Source: Paulinella micropora (taxonomy: Eukaryota > Cercozoa > Imbricatea > Euglyphida). Taken from it: 64,000 bases of DNA. A program made the position numbers and the translations under genes. This document shows positions 20,086 to 32,304 of this stretch, piece after piece. Below the pieces are notes generated by a model. The model was given only the letters and a program-made list of their open reading frames with translations. It made no database searches and was not told the DNA's origin. Location of the stretch: positions 279,453 through 343,452 of the forward strand of contig BJOX01000126.1 in the NCBI GenBank assembly GCA_009731375.1. The letters are read 5' to 3'. How positions within the stretch are numbered: position 1 is the first letter of the stretch; each line of letters opens with the position of its first letter.

Positions 20086-21066
20086 TCACGGCGGTACCGG
20101 GCCCCGTTCCGAATATGCGTATATCGGACGGTCGATCGGTCCGTATACTCCAAATATATTATCGGAGGCATGAAAGTACGCGGGGAATACTTCGTCCCTG
20201 CCCCAATGTGCAGTCGGCTCCGGTGGCGGGCAGCGGTGATGCTGATACGCCGGATCCGTGGGCTGTGGCCGCTCATCGGGCCGCTTCTCTTCGGGCGGGT
20301 TCAGCTTGTCACTGTAAGCGTCGGGCTTGAGTCTATCCTCATCGCCGACTTTCTCCCAGTATCTCAAGCGTGCTTCCTCCCTAGCGTCCATCCGCGTGAG
20401 GCTCAATTCTTCGCCATAATATAGGCTCTCGTCTTCTTCTGGGATCCACCCAAATCCCGAGTGCTGAGGGGTGTTTGACCCTTCGGGATCGACGTCCTCG
20501 TCGGTGTGTTGTGATGCAGGTGTACTGCCGTCCTCAGTCGGTGCCTCCCCCTCGTCAGCCGATGACTTCATAGGGGTTGTCAACATCTCCGACTCGACTT
20601 CAGCTTTTCCCCGTGGGGATTTCGGTGTGGTCACAACACTAGCCTGAGTTGTGCCACCTGAAGGTTGAGCGGGTGTGAGCGGTGTATTGGGATCGCCAAG
20701 GTTGCGCTGCAAGGTTTCGCTTCCCTGTGCGCCCTTGCTTGCGATGTTGTTTGCGCCACTGCTCGGAGTGGTCATTGTGATGTGGGGTGTCCCCTCTGGT
20801 GAGTTATGTATGTGACCGTACCTGAAGTTTGCTGCCTCAGATGGGTCTGGTTCGTCCAGTTGCCCCGCTTCGCGACGCCGGTCCGCCACCGGGCTAGCTG
20901 CCGGGGTCGTTCCCGCCGGACTATCCCGCGCGGGTGGAGGGAGCCGTTGCCCTTCTCCCGCGATCGTCTGTAATCCTAGGTGTACTATCAGTATCACCAG
21001 GACCGAAGCCACGCACGCCAGGAGGAATCCGAGATACTGCTCCACCAGATGTTCGGTGCCAAACAT
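20086..21066 (-). CDS. Element C third ORF, N-terminal membrane-anchored part
   Basis: 326 codons with one N-terminal transmembrane helix at residues 9-35, then a long Pro/Ser/Thr/Glu-rich disordered region, then AYQHHRCPPPEPTAHWGRDE and VYGPIDRPIY, shared with element A. The reading frame ends at a shift relative to A. The topology suggests an N-terminal signal anchor. Sits in the env position but shows no recognised env feature. Confidence 0.6.
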   Translation of the reverse strand: MFGTEHLVEQYLGFLLACVASVLVILIVHLGLQTIAGEGQRLPPPARDSPAGTTPAASPVADRRREAGQLDEPDPSEAANFRYGHIHNSPEGTPHITMTTPSSGANNIASKGAQGSETLQRNLGDPNTPLTPAQPSGGTTQASVVTTPKSPRGKAEVESEMLTTPMKSSADEGEAPTEDGSTPASQHTDEDVDPEGSNTPQHSGFGWIPEEDESLYYGEELSLTRMDAREEARLRYWEKVGDEDRLKPDAYSDKLNPPEEKRPDERPQPTDPAYQHHRCPPPEPTAHWGRDEVFPAYFHASDNIFGVYGPIDRPIYAYSERGPVPP

Positions 21067-21869
21067 ACACCGCCAGGTGCCTATGTCACATATATGTCCG
21101 TGAGTTCGTATGTATACATATCAGTATGTCAGCCCAAGCACAACGAGCAATGTGCTATGTGTGTGTTGTTCTCGTGTCGGTGTTCGACTCTCTGCTCGTT
21201 TCCAAACGGTGGTCAACAGCGTGACAACGCGGGTGCACCCATGCACCTGTCATCTTTGCTGTCCGCGTGTTCCACCCTCGCCGTACTGCGCAATTTGCGG
21301 CGGTATATAAATAGGGACGTGTCATATTTCTTAGTGGTCTAGATATGCTTATGTGTATACATAGGGCCGTCGGGTGCCTTAGAGCCCCTTCCATCCAAAC
21401 AAAGAGCAAACAAGAGCGAGCATAATATCTAAGACACTCTGTGGGGAATAACTTATCATACACCACTCATGCAATTGCCGCGGGAGGCGGGTGTGCAACT
21501 GGAGAGGAGGTGGGTATAATGTGCAATGCCAACCATATCAACTGGCATTGCTGCGCGTCAACATGGTTAGCCCGAAGCTATTCCGACCCCTGGTGCAACA
21601 CCAACTACTAGCCCGTCAAGATACCTTCAGGGCCGTCGCACCTCACGGAGGGTAAGGCAGGATCTTTTCCAGTGTATCATGTCATGTTAGGCTCTCTTTT
21701 GCTATCTCTAAGAAGAATGGACTTAGGTAGTATTTTAACAGATATGGAGTCCAAAGCCGTGTCCCTTTCCTATGGCTAGTTTCTTGCTGTTGCTACCCAG
21801 TGTTGGTCTTTGGATCTCGCATACTACCCGCGTTAACTATGCTTGCGAGGTGTCACACGGCATGCTGAG
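21067..21869. other. Conserved spacer between integrase and third ORF in element C
   Basis: Shares ordered blocks with 8795-9476 (see there). A TATA-like element TATATAAATAG lies at 21304-21314, about 240 bases from the third ORF start. Noncoding. Confidence 0.55.
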
Positions 21870-23102
21870 CTAGGCTAGCTTGCGCCTCTTTGCATGCCCT
21901 AATTTGGCTTTCTTATATTTGCCTGGTGGTGGTGCACCGATGAAATGGGTCGCTATGTACTCGGCTACTATTTCATCCCACACCCGTAGGGGGATTCGAC
22001 CGTGCTGTAGATCGAATGGGTAATCCAGCACCATCCTAGGCCACGCCTGTATTTGCCACGGTGTGTAGCCTTCGGACTTGTCAGTGATGCCTTTCCAGAA
22101 CGTTTCGACCTGGTTGGAATCGCGGTATACCGGATAAAAAGTCCGCGATTCCGGCTCGTCGAGGTCCTGGTGTGATCGATAGAACTGCAGTACGGGCGGC
22201 TCGGCTTTGATTGCCTTGCTTGTGCGCGTGACCCGAGTCTGCGGCTCCCATTCTCTCACTTTCATGAGGAAGAAATCGTTGAGGCAATCGTCGCCGACAT
22301 GTGCCTCTGGTGGCCGAAGAAGGTATGTCTTTCCGACGTGCCAGTGCATGGTTTTCACGTCGTCGGCCGACCTCAGCTTTGATTCAGCTGGTGGGCGTCT
22401 CGGCGCCGGTTCAACCTTCTCCTCCTGTTCCGACTGCAGGTGGTTAGTCGGCCCTGGCGCGATAACGTCCCCTTCGGAAGCATCGGCTTGTTCGGCCGGA
22501 ACTTCTTCGGCTTCGTTATTATTCGTATCATTCACCTCGGCTACGGCCGGCAAGGGTTGTGTCGGGTTCTCTTTCGCCTCGTCTGTCTTGTCTCGGCGCT
22601 TGGGCGGCGGCCTTAAACTGTGTTCCAGCTTCTGTACCGCTTCCGTCATTGTTTCGTTACGATCCAGCATGGAGTTAAAACGCATCAGCCGCCGTACATG
22701 TACTACTAGCGTCTTACCCTTTCCCTGTATTCGGTATGTCAAAGCACCTACTTGTTCTACGACAGTGTAAGGGCCTTGCCACATCGGCAAGAGTTTGACG
22801 CTAACCAAGTTGGGTACCTGGGGCACGTACAGGAAGACTAAGTCCCCTTTATGGTATTCCCCCGACTCATACTTGACTTTGTTCGGCGTCTGCTGGTTTT
22901 GTTTGTGAGCCTCTTCGGCCTCCAGCGCATTCATGACGTAGTGTCTGGCTTCCGCCATGACTCGTAGGCGACAGGCCATCAGCTCATCATGCTCCAAAAA
23001 GCCCCCTTCCGGGAGGTTTGGTAACACCAGCTCCTCCGGAATCCTCAAGTGCTGCCCGTATACCAGGAGATTGGGGGAAGCGCCCGTGGCTTTTCCGCCC
23101 AA
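21870..23102 (-). pseudogene. Element C integrase C-terminus and extension
   Basis: 410 codons: end of the integrase, GPY domain (WQGPYTVVEQVGALTYRIQG), Glu/Pro-rich linker, then the shared extension (WHVGKTYLLRPPEAHVGDDC, PPVLQFYRSHQDLDEPES, LDYPFDLQHGRIPLRVWDEI). Here GPY domain and extension are in one frame, unlike element A, which shows they form one protein. It is out of frame with the catalytic core by a shift near 23100. Confidence 0.75.
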
Positions 23103-24004
23103 TGCCCTCGATGCGGTGTTGTCATGGAGAACACAAAAGACTGTAAGGCCTTATGCCATATGTGCTGATCATCGCGACAATACTGCTGGAGCGCGGCCTT
23201 GAGCGGTCTATGGACCCTCTCGATTTTGCCGTTGCTCTCTGGTGAATATGCAGTTACGTATTTCCACTTAAAGCCCCTCACTGTGGACAGCCGAGCGGAG
23301 AGTTCGTTTGTAAACTCCGATCCCCGATCGCTGTACACATTTTTTGGCACTCCGGTATATCGGAAGACATGGTCGACCAGGGCCTCGCATGTCGATTCCG
23401 CATCCTTTTCCACAACTGGTACCGCGAACACATAATTCGAGAAGCGGTCTATGGCTGTCAGGATGTACCGATAATTGTGGGTCTCCGCTCGCGGTAGCGG
23501 TCCTACGTAATCAACATGCAAAGTTTCGAATAGGTTCTCAACAAGCTTGTATTCGCCATAAAGGCCTCTCTGAGCGTTGTTGTGTGGTGTCTTGGTTTGC
23601 TTGCAGTGTTCGCATGTGTCGACTGTGTCGGCAATTGATTTCTGCATGCCATGTCACCAAAACCTGCGTGAAATAAACCATGATATTTTATCCCTTCCCG
23701 TATGTGAGTTGAGAGCAGAGCGGTGAGTGGCTAAAAGGATCTCCTTGCGTAACTGGGTTGGTACCCACAGTGTCCACTTTGAAGGCGTCTTTTCCCACTT
23801 ACCGCCTGCCCCCTTATACCACAGGAGGTTATCATGCCAGGTTATCGTTTTCTTATGGGCTCTTATTTCTCTCGTCTCAGGATTTGCTATCGGGTCAATA
23901 GCGTGAGCAATGAAGGGGCCCCATTCCTTAGAGCTCTTCGCCAACTGACCAAACACCTCGGGGCTCGCCACCGTCATATCCATCGTCGTCCAGCTGGACA
24001 GCAC
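23045..24004 (-). pseudogene. Element C integrase core
   Basis: Two pieces, 24004-23654 and 23647-23045, are separated by one stop: element A has W-W-H-G-M where C has W-stop-H-G-M, a TGG to TGA change in the zinc-binding region. DDE residues are visible (LHVDYVGPLP, YSDRGSEF, NGKIERVHR). Confidence 0.75.
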
Positions 24005-24463
24005 TGGTGACTAGGCTTATAGGCCCCCCTGTTCGGTGTGTTTGCTCGGCAGCCGCGATAATCGCCGACCGTTCAGGGTGAACATGCTGGGGTACCCAGA
24101 ACGACTGCGTCCTATCCGCGAAAAATGCGTTAAAGGAGTGTTCATGTTCATGTGTCTGACCCGGCTTTATATCTCCCTCGCTGAGGATGTCCGACTGGGT
24201 GTCGATCTCCTCCAGCAGGTCTTGCCAGTCCTCAGCCTCGTGTTGCGCGCAGCACACGCGACGTATGCATTGCAGCAAGTCCAACAGTTCAGCTTGAGAA
24301 TCTGGCTTATATCCCGGTGTCCAGCTTTGCGCGTTGGTGACCATGTATGCCATCCCCGCCGGCAACGTGTCTTTGAAATCTGCTGTATGCTCCGTGGCCG
24401 TCCAGTCATCATCGGCTGTCCATCCGACTAGGCAGGCCGTGGGAGATTTTAATGCAAAGTTGT

Positions 24464-25008
24464 CTAATCGTCGCCTACGGAGCCTTTCACCCAAGGCATC
24501 CGTGATAGGCAATCTGGGACCGTATTTTCTTTACCTTTAATGTACTCGATGGTAAAATCATACAAGGCCAGCTCCGACTGCCATCGGGCCAGTCGTCCCG
24601 TATGTTCTCGGTCCATGAGCCGTCTAAGGTTGGCATGATCTATTTGAACCAATATGTTCGGATCACCCCACAAGTACTCCCTCAGCCGACTGAACGCCCA
24701 AACTATCGCCAACGCTTCGCGTTGTCTGATTCAGTAGTTGACTTGTTCGGGCGTCAACTTCTTGCTGACTAACATGATCGGTCTCAACTGTTTGTGGTCA
24801 GTTGTTGTAAGACGGCCCCGACCGCGTATTTCGACGCGTCGGTTGCTACAACAAAACGCTTCTCAAAGTCGGGGAGAACCAAGACCGATCCGCCCTCTTT
24901 GAGGGGGTCTCGTGTCAACGCCTCCTTTTGTGTATACCTCCGCCGCCTTTGGCGGCCATTCGCAATCCGGGTCGCCTTGAAGGCAGAAGTCCCGTAATGG
25001 TTTGACAA
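24464..25008 (-). pseudogene. Element C RNase H
   Basis: Contains FEKRFVVATDASKYAVGAVL, where Ala replaces the Asp before the conserved TDASKxAxGAVL motif, and later LREYLWGDPNILVQIDHANL then KENTVPDCLSRM. Interrupted near 24723. Confidence 0.7.
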
Positions 25009-25033
25009 AGTCCTGGAAGTTCGGAATAAATTC

Positions 25034-25938
25034 CTAGTACACCTGTGCCATACAGAGGAAGGAATGCAGCGCTGTGTGTGTGTTTGGGCGTGGAAGGGAA
25101 CTGATAGCGTCCCGCTTCTCCTGCTTCAACACTAATACCCCATCCTTGACTCTGTACCCTAGATAATCGATGTGGTCCTTAGCGAACGAATATTTCTCTA
25201 GGTTCAACCTGAGGCCGAAGGCTTCTAGGTGTCTCAAGATGTCCGACAAGTGAGCCAGGTGCTCTGCTTCTGTTTTCGAGTAAATAACGATATCATCGAT
25301 GTAACAAAAGTTATACTGGTTAGTATGTCCTAAAGTCTCGGTGAACTTCGGATCACCGTACTTGGGGTCGGACAAACCCTGATTCATGCAATCCTGAAAG
25401 ATAGCAGGGGCAGTTTTCAATCCCATCGGGAGGACTTCCACTGGTACAGTCTCCTGCCGGCGGCGAAGGCCGTCAGTGCCAGACTTTCCACATCCAAAGG
25501 GATGTTCCAGAATCCAGTCTTCAAGTCTAGCTTTGTAAAGAACTTAGCATCCAGGAGTCGGTTGAGGCCATCTCGCATACGGGGAATTGGTGCCTCAACG
25601 CTCTTGATGATCTTATTGAGCCTCGTGTAATTGATACAAAATCGTTGCTTGCCATCCGGCTTTGGCGCAAGCAGAACCGGTGATCGGTACTCCGACCATG
25701 ACGGTTCTATTAGCCGTTTAGCCAACATATCTTGGATCATTTCCTCGCAGATCTGCTCCTCCTTATAACTGAGGCGCGATCCTCGGAGGCGAGGCATCGT
25801 CTGTCCCACTTGTCGCTCTATCTTAGCAGCAGTGTGCGTCACGCCGCCTGCTACAAGGGGTCCAAAAAGTATCTTATTCATCAGAAACTGAGCCTTGAGA
25901 TCCCGAACGAAGTCCGGTGACTCTGACTGTCGCGCCAC
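25034..25938 (-). pseudogene. Element C reverse transcriptase
   Basis: Two overlapping frames: 25938-25417 (RFCINYTRLNK, LDLKTGFWNIPL) and 25441-25034 (LPMGLKTAPAIF, FCYIDDIVIYSK, GYRVKDGVLVL). The YIDD catalytic motif is intact; one frameshift near 25440 splits the enzyme. Confidence 0.8.
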
Positions 25939-26106
25939 GACTTCGTCGATGATCTCTTCGACCGGTTTCTGTTATCTCGGGTCATCCGGGTACTCTAAGA
26001 TGGAGTCCGGATCCTCAACCTCATCCTTCGCGTCCCTGCCTGGGTATCGCGTGGTGGACTGGTTGTCACATGTTGCAAACTCCTGAAGTTCTACTAACAT
26101 ATCGGC

Positions 26107-26596
26107 TTATTGTTTCGCTGCCGACTTGTGAAAGAACCCCGGAAAGATCTGAAATGCAATCTCCCGCATGTCATCCACCTTTCGGGTCAGTAGTTTGGTT
26201 CTGTATGCCAGACCATCCTGCCTTGATCCTAATAGGAATGTCATGAGTGGTTTAGCCTGTAGACTAGGTATCGGTATTGGGTCATCGACCACCCTATCCA
26301 ATACATCCCTCCACCACATCACAGTGGGGTGTATCGGGACTATAATGATCCAACCTGTCAGCCAGAAGTTTCGGCACCTTCGACAGGTTCGAATTCTCTT
26401 GCTGTATAGGCTCCGATCCTTTGTACCATAGTTTTAACTTTTCCATCACATTATCGTCCTCTGTGAGGAGTTTAGATGCATGGAAAACCAAGCTCGATTT
26501 GACCCTTATGAATTCATGTGGCCGTTTCTGCCCACCCCCATATAGGTATGTTTGGTCAAAGCCGTGCCATGATTTATCCTGCTTCCGCAGCAGCAA
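26107..26596 (-). pseudogene. Element C spacer region between protease and RT
   Basis: Short overlapping minus-strand frames (26596-26294, 26322-26107) that belong to the pol region by position. They contain WHGFDQTYLYGGGQKRPHEF. No domain recognised. Confidence 0.4.
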
Positions 26597-26729
26597 GATT
26601 TGGGCCTCGCGCTCAGCTGCTAAATCCTCGAAGCCCGCCCATGGGCCGGTCAGCTCCGGGACATAAACATTCGTGTATACCCATGCTGTGCCAGCGGGCG
26701 TAACACGCTGCTGTGTCCGTATAATATTA

Positions 26730-27302
26730 TCATGCGGTATGGGGTGCGGGTGGAATCAAGGTCACCTGCGCTCTCCCCCTATACGGATGATGTATCGGAC
26801 GTTCTGGACTAGGGTTAAGTATGGGGTATTCCGCCACATGTCGGCCCCTTCCATACTTAATAACATCCTGCCCTAATAAATGCTGAGCTTCCATCATCTT
26901 TAGATCAGGTTTACCAAGCAGTATCGTTCCCGGGAAATCTGGCACCACCAAGACGTGTATTGTGTATGTCATGCAAGTCGGGAATTCCACCGTCAACGGA
27001 ATACTACCAATGATCGCGCTTCTTCCGTCGTTAGCACCCCTGATATATCCGAGCCTTCCCTCGCGCGTGAAATCGAATAATTTTCCAAATTTATCTATAA
27101 ATCTTTTACCTGCGAAGGTGATTTGTGCCATGCTATCGTTACCGGTATCCAGGTGGGCGTTGAGCTCCCGCCAAAATAGACGGGTGTAGCTCATGTCCCT
27201 TGCATCCTCTGCAGGGAGGTCCTGGGGTTCGGCTGTCGAGATGAGTGCTTGTTGCAGCTCCATCTCAGCATACATGCGCGCCATCCGGCATTCCCCCCAC
27301 AC
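26730..27302 (-). CDS. Element C retropepsin-type protease region
   Basis: About 190 codons. LDTGNDSMAQI carries the Asp-Thr-Gly active site (Asn follows where Ser or Ala is usual), and PDFPGTILLGKPDL is the conserved ILG motif near the end of the fold. Known role: cleaves the element polyprotein. The frame ends in GPRQVT-like text before RT. Confidence 0.65.
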   Translation of the reverse strand: MWGECRMARMYAEMELQQALISTAEPQDLPAEDARDMSYTRLFWRELNAHLDTGNDSMAQITFAGKRFIDKFGKLFDFTREGRLGYIRGANDGRSAIIGSIPLTVEFPTCMTYTIHVLVVPDFPGTILLGKPDLKMMEAQHLLGQDVIKYGRGRHVAEYPILNPSPERPIHHPYRGRAQVTLIPPAPHTA

Positions 27303-28229
27303 ACAGACAACATATATACTGCATCACCATTCACAGCACAGAATCCTGTAGTGCTCCCGGGCCCACGGGATGAACCAAGCGTTGCTCCGGCTGTCGTAAG
27401 CCAGATGGGACTAACACACTTGGTGGACCCGGACAAGCTTGGCGATGCACAACGCATGGTCAATATGCTGTATATTCGGGTGATTAATATCGGAACCTGC
27501 CACCGTTCCCGGGGCTAGTCGAACATCACGACCAAGCAAAGACAATTGAGGTGCTATTTGTTGTTTTGCACTGGCTTTAATGTTAATCACCTTGTTCTCA
27601 AAAAGGGCTGTTTTCTGTAGTGAGGCGACTGGGATGGAACCTGCCTTGCTTACGCAGGTGTCCTCTGTGCGGACGGAAACTTAGCATGTCCATTTTACCA
27701 TCATCCTCACTAGCCGCCTGTGCGACATCGTCTTCGGGTTTAGATGGGTGAGGGTCCGCCTGTACATTGTTGCGGAAGGTCGTCACCTCAGGTGAAGGTG
27801 TACGGCCACGACTCGACTACTGTTGTGACCCTCTGTTATCTCTTCGCTCACCCCTGCAGTAGCATTACTATTAACTGTGATCGAGGGGTCTGTGACCCCC
27901 GCAATACTATCTACTTGCGGTGTAGAAGGGAGCACAGCAACCCTAGCAGTCGGTGACTCAATAGTAAATACTGACTTGCGTCACCTGACCTGGCGTTAGT
28001 GTAGCCTCCATTACCATTACCATATTAAGTAGTGTTTCTGTTACTACTGCGCCTGTCCCGACAACTAGTCCATCACACTCTGCGGTTGCTATCGTTTCCA
28101 ACGGGTGTGCAAAACGCACCCGCTTACGTGCCCCGGGGTGTGTCCCTTCCGTTAATTGTCTAGGACTTGAGTTTGCGCTTCTTGTAGGACAATGTGTCCT
28201 GCTGGCTGGCCTTGGCCTGCACAACACAT

Positions 28230-29978
28230 GTGATGGGTTGCTTGCGTTTACGTTTTCGTTTGCGTGCTGTGTGCTTACCCATCTGGCTCAGGAGTTACTC
28301 CTGCAAGTGCATGTATGCGCGAACTTGTCGGCAGCAGGGAATTCGCTCTTGAGCATTTCGGCTTCCGCATCGAAGGCTGCGCACCAACTCGCAACGTGCT
28401 AGTTTGGCATCAGAGAGATCAGTGAGTGTTCATCAACGTCAGGGAATGGCAAGTTCATGTGTGCCTGCTGTTTCGGGCAGGGCACCCAATCGCAATCTTC
28501 CTGCCTTTTGACATTCGACTCTCCCGCCTTGTATCGGCGTATGTACAGTCTCATCGATATTGGGTGCTGCGGGGTGCCCGGGAATGTGTGCCATCGCTGA
28601 CACTACTTTCCCATGAGGCAGGGCCATACCCAAAATCGACGTTCTGTTAAGCACTTAAAAGCCAGTGCGTGATAAAAATAATCACACAAAGTATTAGACT
28701 TGACAGTTGCTGGGTTGCCAAGGTCGTCTAACATCTGTATCCCGTACTGACAATGAGCCGGACCAGGATCGATGGCTAATGAGCTGAGAGGTTGATTGGT
28801 TTGCAGTGGGATCGTACGTGTTTTCTTTTTCTTTGTCGCCGGCTGACGTGAGGGCGGGGCCCCTTGTGTCTGGCCAACCGGAGGTGGTGCGGGGGTTAAC
28901 ATGGGAGGTGGTAAGGGCAGTGATAAGTAGATGTGCATGGTAAACTGTGATGCATGGTAAGTATGAGGTGGTGATGTCAAGCTCACAGGTGGTGAAGAAT
29001 GAAATCCAGAAGTTGATTGTTGGTAATATGGGTTAGGACTATCCCCCGCTGGAGAAGATGTAGATACGTATGGGTTTGGAGAATGTCGCGGCTACTGGCC
29101 CCAATACGGGTTCGAGGAGCTCGATTAGCTCGACGACGATGATCAGTATGTGTTAAGTGAACTAGAGGTGGATCTCTGATAGGAGCTGGACCAGTATAAG
29201 AGTGGTCTCCCCATGAGGTGGATGTGACGAAGGACAGTATGTCGAACTGTGGTTCCTTTGCCTTAGCCTGATGATCAGGCAACTACAATACTACAGCGTG
29301 CATGCCTTGCAGCAAGATGTTTGCTCTCCACATACGTTCGTCCTTGTATGATTTAGGGCCGAAGATCTTCTTCACAAAAGTTGCATCCCAAGCAGATACT
29401 TCGACTAATCTGTCAACGCGAAAACTCTGAAGCGATAATGCGGTCATCGGCATCTTGTGCCTGTGACAAGACGTTTCGAATGTATCTCTCCACAGTTGTT
29501 TGACCTTTGGTGGTCGTTGCTCTAGCGATGCCCTTAAGGACTGCCACCAGTAACATCGCTAAATCCGCGCGAACAAGTGTCGTGATTAACTTTTGTGGAA
29601 TGTCTACGATTTCGTTGTGTGACACATCGGCTTCTCACAGACGTTGTGCCATTGCCGACACCAGGTCGGCGACGATAACAGGATCGCACATGAAAGCACA
29701 GTTAGCTCCCTTTACAAATTGTTCGAGCAGGTAATGAGGTCGCATGGGAGGCTTCAATTGTCCCCCTTGAATCAATCGACACGCTTCCTCATCCACTACT
29801 TGTGCGTTAATAAGTCTTGGTATGCACAACGACTGGCTTTCTTGGCTAATATCTGTTTAGTGTCAGCAGCTGTTAGGCTGAACTGTCTAATCGTGCTGTC
29901 TAGACACGTATAGCCTAACAAAAGCAAGATACCTTCGCCATAATCGATATTAACGTAGGTTAGTATTAATGCCATCAA
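28230..29978 (-). pseudogene. Element C gag remnants
   Basis: Consecutive short minus-strand frames (29978-29796, 29829-29635, 29625-29413, 29282-28983, 28986-28603) separated by stops, in the position of gag. Helical segments such as VDEEACRLIQGGQLKPPMRP and LVRADLAMLLVAVLKGIARA fit a capsid but do not prove it. No zinc knuckle seen. Confidence 0.45.
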
Positions 29979-30443
29979 GGGGGAGCTTTGGAAGTTGACT
30001 AGGTGATGGGATTAATATACCTGTATTTACGTTAGTTTGTTTGAGAAAGTGACAGTGACACTAGGTGTGAATTACAGGTCTGGGGCATCAATACCAATTA
30101 CCATGCGTGGTTATCTCTCTGTTTCGAAGTGAAGACTTAGGAGTCCATTACAACGTTTTTTTTGGCGGGATTCAGTTCTCTGTAAAGGGTTCTGTATTGC
30201 AGTAACGTTTGGAGTTGGTGAGTGAGGTGACAGGGGACGCCTGGGAGACGGATAAACAGGCAGAGAGCACCTCTGAGCAGTCCACATTCTAAGCATATTG
30301 GTTCTAATACTCCCCGTGGAGCAAAGTAAATTAGTAAAAGTTAGTGCAGTTCCTAATATATTACGACCGTGACCTCTACACTTATTTGTGAAATCTATGA
30401 AAACAAAAATCTCAAAACATATCATAAGTACACTTACCCTCAC

Positions 30444-30960
30444 GCTCTCCGAGAAGTATTGTCAGACTGGGCTATCCATCTAGCAGTGGCAAGTATATAT
30501 CAATTAGACTTAGATTCTAAGAATATGATATACAGGGCTGCGGCCCCACGGTCTAGATAGGCCTACCTGACGAGAAGATTAGGAAGCTACCCATACCTGA
30601 CCTCTCGAATGAGTACTTATGAGTAAGGTAGTATGTAATAATGATATACATTATACGATATCATATAAATAAATTAATATATCATAAATAAATATGATAA
30701 CATATACATATAATGGTTCACTCGCAATGCAAGTTGGCAGGCTTTGCAAGATTTTGCCGGTCGATCTTTCCTTACTTGCAAATCACTTTTCCGCTTTGAC
30801 ACGAGCATACTCGATTGAAGCTTTTAAAATTTCAACTTCGCTCATGAAAAACGGGTCCCAACGGTGTTAACTTTTTAGCTGATTCTCCTCGAGATGGACA
30901 GCATATGGCTATCAAATTAAAGATTTGGAAAAAATTATTATGATATAATACAGTATATTT
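30444..30960. other. AT-rich noncoding stretch
   Basis: Many ATATA runs (30630-30715); no gene, RNA or element recognised. Confidence 0.5.
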
Positions 30961-30964
30961 TAAG

Positions 30965-31042
30965 GAAGAGAGAGATATAGATAGGGAGAGAGAGAGAGAT
31001 AGAGAGAGAGACAGTCGGAAAGAGAAAAAGAAAGAGAGAGAA

Positions 31043-31075
<33 letters not shown>

Positions 31076-31200
31076 TACATATGTACACATGGAGAGAGAG
31101 GAGAGAGAGAGAGAGAGAGAGGAATGAGAGAGAGAGAGAGAAAGAGAGAGAGAGCGAGAGAGCGAGCGAGAGAGAGAGAGAGACACTGACAGACAGACAC
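30965..31200. repeat. (GA)n-rich low-complexity tract
   Basis: Almost pure GAGA with AGAC and GAAA interruptions; long open frames in it are artefacts of the dinucleotide. Confidence 0.95.
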
Positions 31201-31214
31201 ACAGACAGAAAAGA

Positions 31215-31404
31215 AGAAGAAGAAGAAGAGTAGTAGTAGTAGTAGTAGTAGTGGTAGTAGTGGTAGAAGCTAGTAGTTAGTATTGGAAGTAGTAGTAGTA
31301 GTAGTGGTAGTAGTGGTAGCAGCAGCAGTAGCAGTAGTAGTAGTAGTAGTAATAGTAGTTAGTAGTAGTAGTAGTTAGTAGTAGTAGTAGTTGTAGTAGT
31401 AGTA

Positions 31405-31441
<37 letters not shown>

Positions 31442-31484
31442 CGGTAGAAGTAGTAGTTAGTAGTCAGTAGTTGTACTAGTAGTA

Positions 31485-31517
<33 letters not shown>

Positions 31518-31520
31518 GTA

Positions 31521-31552
<32 letters not shown>

Positions 31553-32043
31553 ATGATGTTGAGGAGGAGGAAAGGGGGAGGAGGAGCAGGAGGAGGAGGA
31601 GGAGGAGAAGAAGAAGAAGGAGAAGGAGAAGGAGGAGGAGGAGGAGAAGAAGAAGAAGAAGAAGGAGACAGGAAAGTAGAGTACAGGAGAAGAGAGAGAA
31701 GAGAAGAGATAGAAGAGAAGAGCAGAGCAGAGACGAGCAGAGCAGAAGAGAAGAGCAGAGAAGAGAAGAGAAGAGAAGAGAAGCAGGGAGGGATATGTAT
31801 ATATGTATATATATATATATATATATAATATACAAACACACACATATACATATATGTGTGTATATATGTATATATAGAGAGAGAGAGGGGAGGGGGGGGA
31901 GAGAGAGAGAGAGAGAGAGAGAGAGCGTGTGTGTGTGTGAGACAGAGAGAGACACAGACAGAAAGAGAGAGACACAAACACACACAGACACAGACAGAGG
32001 AAAGAGAGGGGGGGGGGGGGGGGGGGGGGGGGGAAAAAAAGGT
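31215..32043. repeat. Compound microsatellite: (TAG)n, (GGA)n, (GAGAA)n, (TA)n, (GA)n, G-run
   Basis: Continuous simple-sequence DNA ending in about 31 G residues next to an assembly gap. Confidence 0.95.
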
Positions 32044-32247
32044 NNNNNNNNNNNNNNNNNNNNNNNNNNNNNNNNNNNNNNNNNNNNNNNNNNNNNNNNN
32101 NNNNNNNNNNNNNNNNNNNNNNNNNNNNNNNNNNNNNNNNNNNNNNNNNNNNNNNNNNNNNNNNNNNNNNNNNNNNNNNNNNNNNNNNNNNNNNNNNNNN
32201 NNNNNNNNNNNNNNNNNNNNNNNNNNNNNNNNNNNNNNNNNNNNNNN
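32044..32247. other. Assembly gap (N) between G-runs
   Basis: 204 N with long G-runs on both sides. Confidence 0.95.
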
Positions 32248-32304
32248 GGGGGGGGGGGGGGGGGGAGGATGGGTTGGTACAGAACGATTTTCTTGTCGAA
32301 ATAG

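Larger units (their letters stand above)
18524..29980 (-). mobile_element. Ty3/gypsy-type element C with third ORF, decayed
   Basis: In the minus direction: gag remnants (29978-28230), protease (27302-26730), spacer, RT (25938-25034), RNase H (25008-24464), integrase and extension (24004-21870), conserved spacer (21869-21067) and third ORF (21066-18524). Every coding part is present but interrupted by stops or shifts. Closest relative in the window is element A. No LTR pair is recognised, so the outer limits are approximate. Confidence 0.8.

Noticed and set aside
30965-31200. CRISPR-like or satellite array
   Set aside because: Simple dinucleotide repeat without spacers; the host is eukaryotic.
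30832-31202. Long Ser/Leu-rich minus-strand open frames
   Set aside because: They are translations of (GA)n repeats in several frames at once; no start context or conservation.
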